NCBI GenBank assembly: GCA_016215105.1
Contig: JACRLJ010000029.1
Span: 1-33,079, forward strand
DNA from: Candidatus Hydrogenedentota bacterium
GTDB lineage: Bacteria > Hydrogenedentota > Hydrogenedentia > Hydrogenedentales > SLHB01
Direction: 5' to 3'
Length of the DNA stretch: 33,079 nt
The notes under the pieces were generated by a model that saw only the letters and a program-made list of their open reading frames with translations, was not told the DNA's origin and searched no databases. Below, one piece after another: positions 1 to 6,893 of the stretch. Numbering within the stretch: the stretch's first letter is position 1; each line of letters starts with the position of its first letter. Made by a program: the position numbers and the translations under genes.

Positions 1-119
1 AGTAGGGCGGGGGGTGGGGGGTGGTCAGGGGGTGTACCTGGGGGGCGTGGTGGGGGAAGAGGAAGGGACAAAAGCGACCAAAGGGACATAAGGGACATAA
101 GAAATGATAGGTTTAGATA
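1..119. other. Non-coding edge with short simple repeats
   Basis: This is the region downstream of imuB. It is G-rich on the plus strand at first, followed by three loosely tandem copies of a unit like AAGGGACA(TA) at about 63-70, 81-89 and 90-98. No gene is supported here, and no dnaE2, the usual third member of imu cassettes, is visible before the window edge. Confidence 0.5.
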
Positions 120-1604
120 TCATTGGGCCTCTCCTTGGAGGAACCAGCGGCGGCGCGCGTGGTCGTGGTAAATCCAGAGCCAGCGGCCGCTGCGGGTGCG
201 GACGTAGTGGTAGGCGCGGGAGACCTCGCGGGTCCACCAGCCGCCGGAGACGATTTGCGGGCCGATGACTTCTTCCACGGGGCCGTCGGCGATGCCGGCG
301 ATGAGCCAGCCGTCGGGTTCGCGGCGGTCGCGGGGCGGCAATGCGATGGCGGGGGTGTATATCCGGCGCACGAGTGGGCTCAGGGGCGCTTCCCCCGGTT
401 TGGGCGGGGACAGGCGTTGCAGGCGCTCCCAGGCGTAGCGGGCCTCGGGCAGATGCCCCTCGTTCAGGCGCGCGACCATGACGGCGTCGTTGCCCAGTTC
501 GGCGCGGATTTTCGCAAAGGCGCGGTAGACCGCCTCTTCGTTACGTTGCGGGGTCTCGTGAAAGAGGACGAGTTGCCGTTGCGAGGCGGGTACGCCGTCG
601 GCGCCGAGTTTCACCTCGACCACACCCGAAGTCAGTGAAAGCGTCTCGAGACGGAGACGGAGCAACTGGAGGAGTTGATTGGCGTCGAGCGTGGGGACGG
701 CGGGCGCGACTTCTTCGTTTCGTTCGCTGTGGTTGGCGAGCACGAGCAATAGGCGGATGGTCTTGAGCGCTTCGTGGCGCGCGGAGAGTTCGGCCAGCGC
801 GGATTGCAGCAGGGGAGTCAGCCGGGCCAGCAAGCGGACGAGGTTGTCCTCGGGATAGTCCAGGGAATCGCGGTACTCGATGGGTTCGAGGATGGGACGG
901 GGTTCGAGCGGGGCCCAGCCGTCCCCGCGCGCGAAGCGGTGCAACTCTTCGGCCTCGGCGCCGAAGCGTTTGCGTATGCCCGTGGCCGGGAGCGCGATGA
1001 ACTTGCCCAGGGTGGTGACGCCGAGTTTGAGGAGCGTGTCGCGGAGCGCAAGGTCGAGGCCGAGGCGTTCGATGGGCACACGGCGCAGATAGGCCTGCTC
1101 CTGCTCGGCATCGCCGAAGACGATGTTTTCGGCGCTGGCCCGCGCCGCGGCGTAGCTGCCAAAGCGCGAGAACCCGACGGCGGCGACGGCGCGGAATCCG
1201 GTCTGGAGCAAATCGGCGCGAATGTCCGAGGCCCACACCTCAAGCGAGGGATACAAAAAGCGCAGGCCGGAGGCATCCAGCCAGAAGACGCCGTGTTCGC
1301 GCGTGGACGGTTCGATGCGCGGGCTGAAGCGCCAGAGGCGTTGCGTGATGAGCGCGACGGCCTCGGCGATTTCGGAGTCGGGCGTGACGCCACCCTGAAG
1401 GTCACGAGAGAGAGATAGGCCCGTGGCGTAGCGCATGCCGGGGAGGATCTGGCGGGCGCTGGCGTGCTTGTTGGCCCACTGGATGACCCCCAGGGGCTTG
1501 TCGCGGTCCACGACTACGACGGGCTGCGTTTGCCAGTCGGGGTGGTTGCGCAGCAGCAGTTGCAGCGGCAGCGCGCGAATATCAACACAGGCCGTCCGGT
1601 CCAT
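120..1604 (-). CDS. imuB: ImuB-like Y-family DNA polymerase homologue
   Basis: This is a Y-family polymerase-like protein of 494 residues, the usual size of ImuB. In characterised systems ImuB is a catalytically inactive adaptor that joins ImuA and DnaE2 to the beta clamp in error-prone SOS synthesis. The palm-type motifs are recognisable. An N-terminal hydrophobic-VDI motif holds Asp8, and a WLDA motif holds Asp110 where active DinB enzymes have SLDE, so the second acidic residue of that pair is Ala here. The FYAAVE-type steric-gate segment is not conserved either (ALPLQLLL). A helix-hairpin-helix-like stretch lies near residues 185-215 (LKLGVTTLGKFIALP). The start codon lies 23 nt inside the end of imuA, which indicates translational coupling. 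No dnaE2 is visible downstream in the remaining 119 nt. Family assignment is firm; loss of catalysis is inferred from motifs. Confidence 0.9.
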   Translation of the reverse strand: MDRTACVDIRALPLQLLLRNHPDWQTQPVVVVDRDKPLGVIQWANKHASARQILPGMRYATGLSLSRDLQGGVTPDSEIAEAVALITQRLWRFSPRIEPSTREHGVFWLDASGLRFLYPSLEVWASDIRADLLQTGFRAVAAVGFSRFGSYAAARASAENIVFGDAEQEQAYLRRVPIERLGLDLALRDTLLKLGVTTLGKFIALPATGIRKRFGAEAEELHRFARGDGWAPLEPRPILEPIEYRDSLDYPEDNLVRLLARLTPLLQSALAELSARHEALKTIRLLLVLANHSERNEEVAPAVPTLDANQLLQLLRLRLETLSLTSGVVEVKLGADGVPASQRQLVLFHETPQRNEEAVYRAFAKIRAELGNDAVMVARLNEGHLPEARYAWERLQRLSPPKPGEAPLSPLVRRIYTPAIALPPRDRREPDGWLIAGIADGPVEEVIGPQIVSGGWWTREVSRAYHYVRTRSGRWLWIYHDHARRRWFLQGEAQ

Positions 1605-2211
1605 GGCAAATCTCCGTATGGTTCCAGCCCGGAATCCGGCGCTTGTCTTTGACTACGCGCAATTCGCACAGGAAACAGTCGTGGCCGATGCGTTTGCGCT
1701 CCGTCTCCACCCGCAACGACACCAGCGAACTGGCCGGCGCGTCCCGGACTGTCCTTCGCGTGAGGGCGAGCAGCGCGGTGTGATGTTGCTTGGCCAGCCC
1801 CACGAGCCGGGTCTGCATCGCGAAGGGAAGGTCCAGCTTGCGTCCAATGTCGAGAACGACCAAGGCGAATCCGCCCGAACGGATCAGCGTGTCCGCCACG
1901 CGCGACGCCTTGGCCATATCCGCCACGCGCACCACGGGCAGGGCATCGAGATCGACGCCGGAGGCGGCAAAATCGGGCGGATAAAACGTGGAACCGGTTG
2001 CTCCGATCCAGGCGGCCAGTTCGCCGCGCTGTTGGACCTCGTGGATCAACGCGGCGCTTACGGTGAGCGCCGCGCCCGCCGCGTCCCCGGAGACCTCGAC
2101 GAAACGCCCTGCGAGCGCGTCCACGCTCCAGTCGCGATGAAGGATGTCCTGGGGCGCGTTGAGCAGCGAACTCGCCGGCGCCACGTCTTTGAATTGGGTA
2201 CTGCTCTGCAT
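1582..2211 (-). CDS. imuA: ImuA-like RecA-fold SOS mutagenesis protein
   Basis: This 209-residue protein resembles ImuA, a RecA/SulA-related partner of ImuB in translesion mutagenesis. The part matching the RecA core starts at GRFVEVSGD (about residues 35-43). Where RecA has a Walker A loop there is SGDAAGAALT (41-50), with no GKT/S, so ATP binding by the canonical route looks unlikely. A strand-like AAWIGATG and the following FYPPDF are typical of the family. I chose the ATG at 2209-2211 because the conserved sequence begins soon after it; an in-frame ATG at 2290-2292 would add 27 residues without family character. The gene is the first of the imuA-imuB operon and lies about 100 nt downstream of a promoter overlapped by a LexA-type box. 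Assignment rests on similarity in pattern, size and context. Confidence 0.85.
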   Translation of the reverse strand: MQSSTQFKDVAPASSLLNAPQDILHRDWSVDALAGRFVEVSGDAAGAALTVSAALIHEVQQRGELAAWIGATGSTFYPPDFAASGVDLDALPVVRVADMAKASRVADTLIRSGGFALVVLDIGRKLDLPFAMQTRLVGLAKQHHTALLALTRRTVRDAPASSLVSLRVETERKRIGHDCFLCELRVVKDKRRIPGWNHTEICHGPDGLC

Positions 2212-2317
2212 TGCGCCATCCCGTCCCGTTCCTCTCGTTCCCAAGTACAACTTTGGGAACGAGTTGGAATCCGGGGGCGTGGGCAGGCACAATTCCTGTC
2301 CAACGCCACCAAAGGGT

Positions 2318-2347
2318 AGTGTACTGAATATATATTCAGTATGTCAA
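2318..2347 (-). promoter_or_regulatory. Sigma70-type promoter of imuA-imuB
   Basis: Read on the minus strand, a perfect -35 hexamer TTGACA (2347-2342) is followed by an 18-nt spacer and a -10-like TACACT (2323-2318, 4 of 6 matches to TATAAT). Transcription would run toward imuA, whose ATG lies about 100 nt further on. The spacer is almost entirely the LexA palindrome, so a bound repressor would block the polymerase. Confidence 0.75.
2322..2341. promoter_or_regulatory. LexA (SOS) box
   Basis: This is a perfect 20-bp palindrome, TACTGAATATATATTCAGTA, of the form CTG-N10-CAG with an AT-alternating core. It differs from the classic gammaproteobacterial LexA consensus (TACTGTATATATATACAGTA) only at the two symmetric positions next to the CTG/CAG arms. 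It sits inside the imuA promoter spacer, where a repressor site is expected for an SOS gene. It also lies 82 nt upstream of the divergent plus-strand gene that starts at 2424. No lexA gene is in the window, so the host LexA specificity is unknown. Confidence 0.85.
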
Positions 2348-2423
2348 GAGCGATAAGGACGCGAGGAAGGGTGGATTAATTCATGGATAAGAGACGCTGA
2401 TTACGAAAAAGAGGGGATAAAAT

Positions 2424-3068
2424 ATGGAACCCGTCAGTGAAAAGCTTTTGCCTGAACAACGACAAAAATATGTTCTTGAACATATTCCTTACAGAATTGC
2501 GGCCGTCAATAGGTTTCTCGATATTCTGATCTGGCCGCCGGATCTCACCCAAAAAACGACAATACCGGGACAGCAATCTCTAACTATACCGGTTTACGCG
2601 ATAACGAACGCTTTCATTGAACATGGCCTTGTAAGTTGCCGAAGTCTTCTTAATGTGCTCGGAATTCGGGCCACGGGGAAAAAGAGCCCGACTCCAGAAC
2701 TACACTTTTCTAGCACAGGTAATGAGCCGGACGACATAACGATAAGTGATCTCGGATGCGAACTTATTGGTGAGCGGGACGTGCGAGAGCTTTTTCCTTA
2801 TGATTTTGAAAATGTATGCAAAGCTTGTCTGGATATCATCAGGGTTACGGACAAAGCCGTCGCGCATTTCACTATGGCCACTCTTCCCGAAATGTGGCAA
2901 AAAACTTTTCTGATCTGTGTCGTGATGATCCTAAAGCTGTTTCGAGATCAGGTAAATCCATGCCTCGCGCAACTGGGAACACTCGATGGGGCGAAGATCT
3001 CGGAAGAACACTTTTACCATCTGCCACGTCTCGAAGAATGGATTCTTCAGTCTCGGGTGTCAGTCTGA
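2424..3068 (+). CDS. Uncharacterised helical protein, possibly SOS-linked
   Basis: I do not recognise a named family. The protein is 214 residues, has no signal peptide, and looks mostly helical and cytoplasmic. Patterns that look conserved are FIEHGLVSCRSLLNVLGI (about 64-81), an acidic DD-I-I patch (103-106) and R-VTDKAVAHFT (140-150). The ATG is preceded by a good ribosome binding site (GAGGGG, 2411-2416). The gene is visibly more AT-rich than its neighbours, which suggests horizontal acquisition. It diverges from imuA across the region containing the LexA box. Its stop overlaps by 9 nt, tail to tail, with the small partner gene of the PIN toxin. An RNase of HEPN type was considered but the motif spacing does not fit. 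Confidence 0.6.
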   Translation: MEPVSEKLLPEQRQKYVLEHIPYRIAAVNRFLDILIWPPDLTQKTTIPGQQSLTIPVYAITNAFIEHGLVSCRSLLNVLGIRATGKKSPTPELHFSSTGNEPDDITISDLGCELIGERDVRELFPYDFENVCKACLDIIRVTDKAVAHFTMATLPEMWQKTFLICVVMILKLFRDQVNPCLAQLGTLDGAKISEEHFYHLPRLEEWILQSRVSV

Positions 3069-3245
3069 GTTGACTTTAGGCGGAGCGGCGTCTTTCTTTC
3101 GCTGTTCGAGCCAGCGGCGCATGTCTTCGTTACGGGCCTGCCAATACTGCCATTGCTCTTCGGGTGATTTGCCCTTGAGCGCTTCGTAGATTCGCCGGCC
3201 GCCTTCGCGCTTCATTTCGACGCAATCGAAAGTCTTAGTCTTCAT
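3060..3245 (-). CDS. Small PIN-toxin partner, likely antitoxin
   Basis: This gene encodes a 61-residue charged protein. It starts MKTKTFDCVEMKREGG and continues with a helical, Trp- and Arg-rich tail (EEQWQYWQARNEDMRRWL). It overlaps the end of the upstream PIN gene by 11 nt, so the two are co-translated. Small proteins with this start are known to me as neighbours of PIN-domain toxins, but no DNA-binding fold is obvious, so the antitoxin role is inferred from position and size. I chose the ATG at 3243-3245 over a longer in-frame start at 3293 because the conserved start begins there and because a second copy of the same 16-codon start exists at 3813. Gene order is toxin first, the reverse of most vapBC pairs. 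Confidence 0.7.
   Translation of the reverse strand: MKTKTFDCVEMKREGGRRIYEALKGKSPEEQWQYWQARNEDMRRWLEQRKKDAAPPKVNSD
3197..3230. repeat. 34-bp direct repeat, copy 1
   Basis: These 34 nt, inside the start of the small partner gene, are identical to 3765-3798 in the same orientation. Similarity continues more weakly to the start codon. The two copies lie on either side of the PIN gene. Confidence 0.85.
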
Positions 3246-3699
3246 ATGCAACCACCTCCGTGGGCGCGTGAATGGCGATCTTCGCATACCCACGCGTTAC
3301 GTTCACTTCATTATACAACGGAATCTTCTGGAAATGGACGATATGCCGGAAGTTCCAACTCACGATAATGCGGCATTCGAGGACCGTCGCCATGGCGACG
3401 TGCAACGCGTCGGCCACGGAGGCTTCACCAAGGATTCCTGCATTCAAATAGGCTGTCTGCAATTTGATGGCGTCCTGACGGATTTCGCTTAGTTCACCAG
3501 ATTCCGTTAGCTCTTCAAAGAATCTGAGCACGTGTGACGGCGCGGCGCCGAGCTCGTCTCGAACCAGAGCGGACGAGACCAACTGGAAATTTCCTTGCCG
3601 CACCTGGTCAAAGAATTCACGACTGGCGGCGGCAAACTCATCATCGAACGCGCCGCCAAAAACTGACGTATCCGCATAGACTCGAATCGGTTTCATCAT
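3235..3699 (-). CDS. PIN-domain (VapC-like) toxin
   Basis: This 154-residue PIN-domain protein is expected to be a Mg2+-dependent ribonuclease. The acidic site residues are visible: Asp10 in YADTSVFGG, Glu49 in VRDELG and Asp97 in ADALHVA. The fourth position falls in SWNFRHI, where Asn116 replaces the usual Asp, a substitution common in this PIN subgroup. Two adjacent ATGs start the gene, preceded by GAGGAAATA as ribosome binding site. The small gene that follows overlaps its end and is the likely antitoxin. A second, broken copy of that partner's start lies just upstream at 3736-3813. The target RNA cannot be read from sequence. Chromosomal toxin-antitoxin modules of this type are often gained horizontally, in line with the surrounding patch of accessory genes. 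Confidence 0.85.
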   Translation of the reverse strand: MMKPIRVYADTSVFGGAFDDEFAAASREFFDQVRQGNFQLVSSALVRDELGAAPSHVLRFFEELTESGELSEIRQDAIKLQTAYLNAGILGEASVADALHVAMATVLECRIIVSWNFRHIVHFQKIPLYNEVNVTRGYAKIAIHAPTEVVAYED

Positions 3700-3735
3700 T
3701 ATTTCCTCACAGGAATTCTACGCCACCCAAGGGAA

Positions 3736-3813
3736 TCACACAATCTGGCCTATGTGTTCTATTTGGCCGCCTTCGCGCTTCATTTCGACGCAATCGAATG
3801 TTTTCGACTTCAT
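3736..3813 (-). pseudogene. Truncated copy of the PIN-partner gene start
   Basis: Starting at the ATG 3813-3811, this 25-codon frame encodes MKSKTFDCVEMKREGG, matching 15 of the first 16 residues of the intact partner gene at 3245. It then diverges and stops at 3736-3738. The matching DNA includes a 34-bp exact repeat. Its ATG overlaps the stop codon of the SGNH hydrolase gene (ATGA). I read it as a remnant of a second partner gene or of a tandem module that collapsed. It could also be translated as a short peptide, since the overlap allows coupling. Confidence 0.7.
3765..3798. repeat. 34-bp direct repeat, copy 2
   Basis: This copy is identical to 3197-3230 and lies in the broken partner-gene copy. 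Together the two copies bracket the PIN gene. Confidence 0.85.
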
Positions 3814-4871
3814 GGGCGGCTATCCATGACCATCGCCTCGAAGGCCTGTTCGTATAGCCAGTGACCGAAATCGTTTGGATGGTTTATGTTGTTGCCGAGC
3901 AGTGAGGACTGGTCCTTGCGTTGGAGAACCATGTCCCATGTGCTGTAGACGTCCACGTATGCGCAGTGGGTTTTGGAGGCCGCCTGTTTCGCCGCTGCGG
4001 CGTACAGGGCCATTCGGTGCGTGCCGTAGTGCCAGTTTTCGTTGGGCGGGAAGGTCGAGAAGAGGATCACGTCCGCGCCTTTGCGCTCGCGGATCATGTT
4101 GGTGAGCGTGACCAGATTTTCCTCGTACTTGTCCGGCTCGACGCAGCGAATATTGTGGTCGTTCATGCCGAACCCGACCAACACGAGGTCCGGCTTTTCG
4201 ACGGTCCCGATATACTTGTCGAACAAGCTCAGGGCGTCCTTGGAAGCGTATCCGGGGATCGAGACGTCCTTCACCTCGATCTGGGCTTTTGGGAACTTGG
4301 CCTGCAAGTACTTGGCGTACCGCGCCTGGAATCGCAGATCCGGTTCCGACGCCTCTCCGCCCGCCGTAATGCTGTCGCCGTACGTAGCGATCAAGAACGG
4401 CCCGCCGGCCTCGAGTTTTTTCCGAACGTTCACCAGATACGCACTCTGGTCGTTCGGCTGGGCAAACGGCGTGCCGTGAATCGTCTGGTAGTCCGCCCAG
4501 ACGAACCAGGGGTGATTGGTGAATTCCTTGAGCTTGGTGTGGTCGAAGTCTTTCAATCCGTACATGACGTTCGTGGAATAGTCCGGTATACGGGAGCCGG
4601 CGGTGCGGGCTATCGTCCCTTTTGCATAATCGACCACAAAGTCGCTGCCTTCGGTGTAGACAATGCCCCCGGCTTTACCGGCGACGAATGTGCTGCGCAG
4701 CGTTACGCTACCCTTGACCACGCCATCGAAACACAAAACGCCCGGATCGGTCTTGGCCAAGACCAGACTCTCTCCGACAATGTTCATTTTCTCGTTTCGT
4801 GCGGTCTGGGGGGGAACGGTCATGCACGACACGGCGCATGCCAACGCCAGTAAGATCATCATTTTCTTCAT
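3810..4871 (-). CDS. SGNH/GDSL-hydrolase lipoprotein
   Basis: This 353-residue lipoprotein has a short signal and a lipobox AVSC with Cys16. The N-terminal 150 residues look like a beta-rich accessory domain. The C-terminal SGNH hydrolase domain shows its four blocks: Ser167 in YGDSIT, Gly207 in SIPGYAS, Asn237 in GFGMND, and Asp334 and His337 in NHPNDFGH. Such enzymes are esterases or lipases, and when exported and paired with carbohydrate enzymes they often deacetylate glycans. The substrate here is not readable. It follows the nuclease-like gene by 51 nt on the same strand, so the two may share a transcript. Its stop overlaps the start of the partner-gene remnant. Confidence 0.88.
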   Translation of the reverse strand: MKKMMILLALACAVSCMTVPPQTARNEKMNIVGESLVLAKTDPGVLCFDGVVKGSVTLRSTFVAGKAGGIVYTEGSDFVVDYAKGTIARTAGSRIPDYSTNVMYGLKDFDHTKLKEFTNHPWFVWADYQTIHGTPFAQPNDQSAYLVNVRKKLEAGGPFLIATYGDSITAGGEASEPDLRFQARYAKYLQAKFPKAQIEVKDVSIPGYASKDALSLFDKYIGTVEKPDLVLVGFGMNDHNIRCVEPDKYEENLVTLTNMIRERKGADVILFSTFPPNENWHYGTHRMALYAAAAKQAASKTHCAYVDVYSTWDMVLQRKDQSSLLGNNINHPNDFGHWLYEQAFEAMVMDSRP

Positions 4872-4922
4872 TGGTCTCTTTTCGGATGTGGTTGCGTCTT
4901 CGTGTGGGCAGCCTTCTCTTCT

Positions 4923-5918
4923 TTACAGAAAGAACCGGCGTAATTCGAACTCCACGTTAAAATTGGGATCGGTGAGTCTCTGAGCAATTAGGAGCGCTAT
5001 GTCCCTGCCACAGATGGCGCGAGCCACTTTGCCGTGCATCACGTGCTGTCGTAGCTTTTCGGTCACATCCTTGGTCAGACTATTGGCAACGAATAGCGGG
5101 AACGAGTAGGGAGTTGCCAACGCAACGTAATCACGCATCGCGCGTATGTCGTCTACCGCGCCATTCCACTGACCTGCCTTTGCATCAACGATCAACTCAA
5201 TCACCTGTCCGGCCGGAGAAGTGTAGCGGGCAATACAATCGGGAACGGCCTGTCCTGCGGCGGAGTTTCCCATATATGTCACCTGACAACCCAACGCACG
5301 AAGCGCATATGCCACCATGAGTTCCCATTGATCGGCGCGCACGTGGTCGGCCAGTAAACCGTTGAGAACGGGTGGTATCCATCCTTTGAGCAAGGCTTCG
5401 CGTTCGTCTCCCGCGGAGGACAGCGGCGCTGCTGTCTCAACTGATTTTGTAGGTGCGGGCATCTTTGCTTTGGAGTTGTTTTCTGGGGCAGCCGGAGTGG
5501 CCTTACCATTAGGTATCGCACTACGAAAGAAGGACACTGCGGCGTCAAACCATTGGATGTCGAATACGCCGTCCTTTTTATCGAGAGGTATCAGGAAGGA
5601 CGTAACGGGGCCTTTGAGGTATGGCTTTGGAATAGCGCGCACTCTTTCGACGAGGCCGACCTGCAATGTGGGCGCGCCCGTAAGGGTTGACACACTGGTT
5701 GTTAGCGAAAGCGTATGAACATTTCCTGCAATGTTGACTACATTTCCAGTCGCGATAAGAGTCCCATCCTCGAGCACCGCCAAGAAACCTGCGCCTTTTC
5801 GGATGTGCAGCTTTCCTACCCAAGCATCCAATTGACCCCTTTGAACAGCGGTGAAGAACTCGTCCGCTTTGGATTTCCAACCCACAAATACCGCAGGCCA
5901 AACATCAGCTTCCGCCAT
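4923..5918 (-). CDS. PD-(D/E)XK nuclease-like protein with unknown N-terminal domain
   Basis: The C-terminal third of this 331-residue protein has the layout of a restriction-endonuclease fold. An early Glu199 sits in a helix (DQWELMVAYALRALG). A strand with QVTYMGN leads to VPDCIA (Asp227), and then VIELIVDAKAG (Asp245, Lys247) gives a PD...DAK signature. DDIRAMRDYV (256-265), typical of FokI- and Mrr-like nucleases, follows. The N-terminal 110 residues look beta-rich (GKLHIRKGAGFLAVLEDGTL) and are joined by a Pro/Ala-rich linker (about 138-170). No signal peptide is present, so it should act in the cytoplasm, perhaps in defence or DNA repair. No methyltransferase gene is adjacent, which argues against a classical type II system. 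Nuclease fold is likely; the biological role is unknown. Confidence 0.7.
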   Translation of the reverse strand: MAEADVWPAVFVGWKSKADEFFTAVQRGQLDAWVGKLHIRKGAGFLAVLEDGTLIATGNVVNIAGNVHTLSLTTSVSTLTGAPTLQVGLVERVRAIPKPYLKGPVTSFLIPLDKKDGVFDIQWFDAAVSFFRSAIPNGKATPAAPENNSKAKMPAPTKSVETAAPLSSAGDEREALLKGWIPPVLNGLLADHVRADQWELMVAYALRALGCQVTYMGNSAAGQAVPDCIARYTSPAGQVIELIVDAKAGQWNGAVDDIRAMRDYVALATPYSFPLFVANSLTKDVTEKLRQHVMHGKVARAICGRDIALLIAQRLTDPNFNVEFELRRFFL

Positions 5919-6101
5919 AACCGAAACCCCTTTCCGTTCCGCCGTTTTACTTTTTCATGATTACGTCCTCAACGCGGGTATGCTGTCAGTACTCGAACCG
6001 GCGACGCCCGCTGAGGTTGGACTTCTTTTGGACACTTTACCGTCCAGGCGAGATGGAGTCAATGCATCGCAGGAGACTTTATCGCGTTGCCAATTTCGAC
6101 C

Positions 6102-6779
6102 TCATCCTTTCGGTCGCCAGGACTCCTGATAGGCCGGTATCGCCTTCTTCTTCCCAGCGCGGAGGGCTGGGATGAGTTCGTTGAGGACGGAGATGACGCC
6201 CATGCCGGTGAAGTAGAAGGCGCCGAAGGCCATGACGCGGTAGGGTTCTTCGGGCCAGACGCCGGTCGCGGTGAAGTGCTGGCTGGCGATGACTTCCGGT
6301 GTAACGCCGAAGGCGGGAATGGGGAGGATAACGGTGATGAAGACACCCGCGAGGTAGAGGGCGGTCATGGCGGCCCAGTTGATCATGACGATGTTCTGTC
6401 CCTCGGCGTCGGGCGGGCGGATGACGGTGTTGGGGAGTTTGCCGATGGCTAACATGAGAAACGCGTAGAGCGGCCAGAGTCCGCCGTACATCGCGGAGAA
6501 CGCGGCGGCGAAGATGCAGTAGAAGAGCGCCAGCGCCGAGTACATGAGCGCGCGGGAGCGGAACGAGTCGCCTTTCGAGCCGATGGCCCCGAAGAAGCCG
6601 GAGGAATGGACGACGATGAATTCGAGAATCATTACGAAGGTGAGGTGGTACACCGCGGTATCGCCGAGGGTATAGGGGCTTAGCCACGTAATCAAGAACG
6701 CCGCCGCCCAGCCAAAATCCGGCCCGGCGGACCAGATGAGCCGTCCGGCAGTAATCAAGAGTCGCATAGTCTGTACCAT
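6102..6779 (-). CDS. Multi-spanning membrane protein, unknown function
   Basis: This 225-residue integral membrane protein has about six hydrophobic segments, including WAAAFLITWL, FVMILEFIVVHSSGFFGAIG, ALALFYCIFAAAF, NWAAMTALYLAGVFI and AFGAFYFTGMGVISVL. The second segment carries a Glu and a His, which could be functional. I chose the ATG at 6777-6779 because GCGAGG lies at ribosome-binding distance and the earlier ATG at 6812 has none. I do not recognise the family with certainty. The gene is followed by 183 nt without a gene before the nuclease-like gene. Confidence 0.75.
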   Translation of the reverse strand: MVQTMRLLITAGRLIWSAGPDFGWAAAFLITWLSPYTLGDTAVYHLTFVMILEFIVVHSSGFFGAIGSKGDSFRSRALMYSALALFYCIFAAAFSAMYGGLWPLYAFLMLAIGKLPNTVIRPPDAEGQNIVMINWAAMTALYLAGVFITVILPIPAFGVTPEVIASQHFTATGVWPEEPYRVMAFGAFYFTGMGVISVLNELIPALRAGKKKAIPAYQESWRPKG

Positions 6780-6866
6780 GAGTAGGCCTCGCCCTGACTG
6801 AGGCGGAAGCATACCGGATACGCACCGGCGTTGAAAAGGTTGAACCGGACCTGGACGGCACAGTGG

Positions 6867-6887
6867 TCCGGCTTTTCTAAAGCCGGA
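6867..6887. terminator. Possible hairpin downstream of the lipoprotein gene
   Basis: A perfect 9-bp stem, TCCGGCTTT paired with AAAGCCGGA, has a 3-nt loop and starts 6 nt after the stop codon of the lipoprotein gene. There is no T-run after it on the minus strand, so an intrinsic terminator is only possible, not shown. Confidence 0.35.
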
Positions 6888-6893
6888 GCCGTG

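Noticed and set aside
2424-3068. Reading of the unknown gene as a HEPN ribonuclease from R-VTDKAVA-H.
   Set aside because: The R-to-H spacing (seven residues) falls outside the usual 4-6 and the polar residue after R is wrong, so the motif alone is not enough.
3921-4853. A 310-codon open frame antisense to the SGNH hydrolase gene, and other long antisense frames (for example 443 codons at 7796-9127).
   Set aside because: High GC creates long open frames opposite real genes. The sense proteins have full family motifs and signal peptides, while the antisense ones have none.
5975-6020. A tRNA-like TTCGAGT loop on the minus strand.
   Set aside because: The flanking bases do not form a T stem or acceptor stem, and no anticodon arm is visible.
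6867-6887. A confident intrinsic terminator from the 9-bp hairpin after the lipoprotein gene.
   Set aside because: No U-run follows the stem on the transcribed strand; retained only as a possible hairpin.
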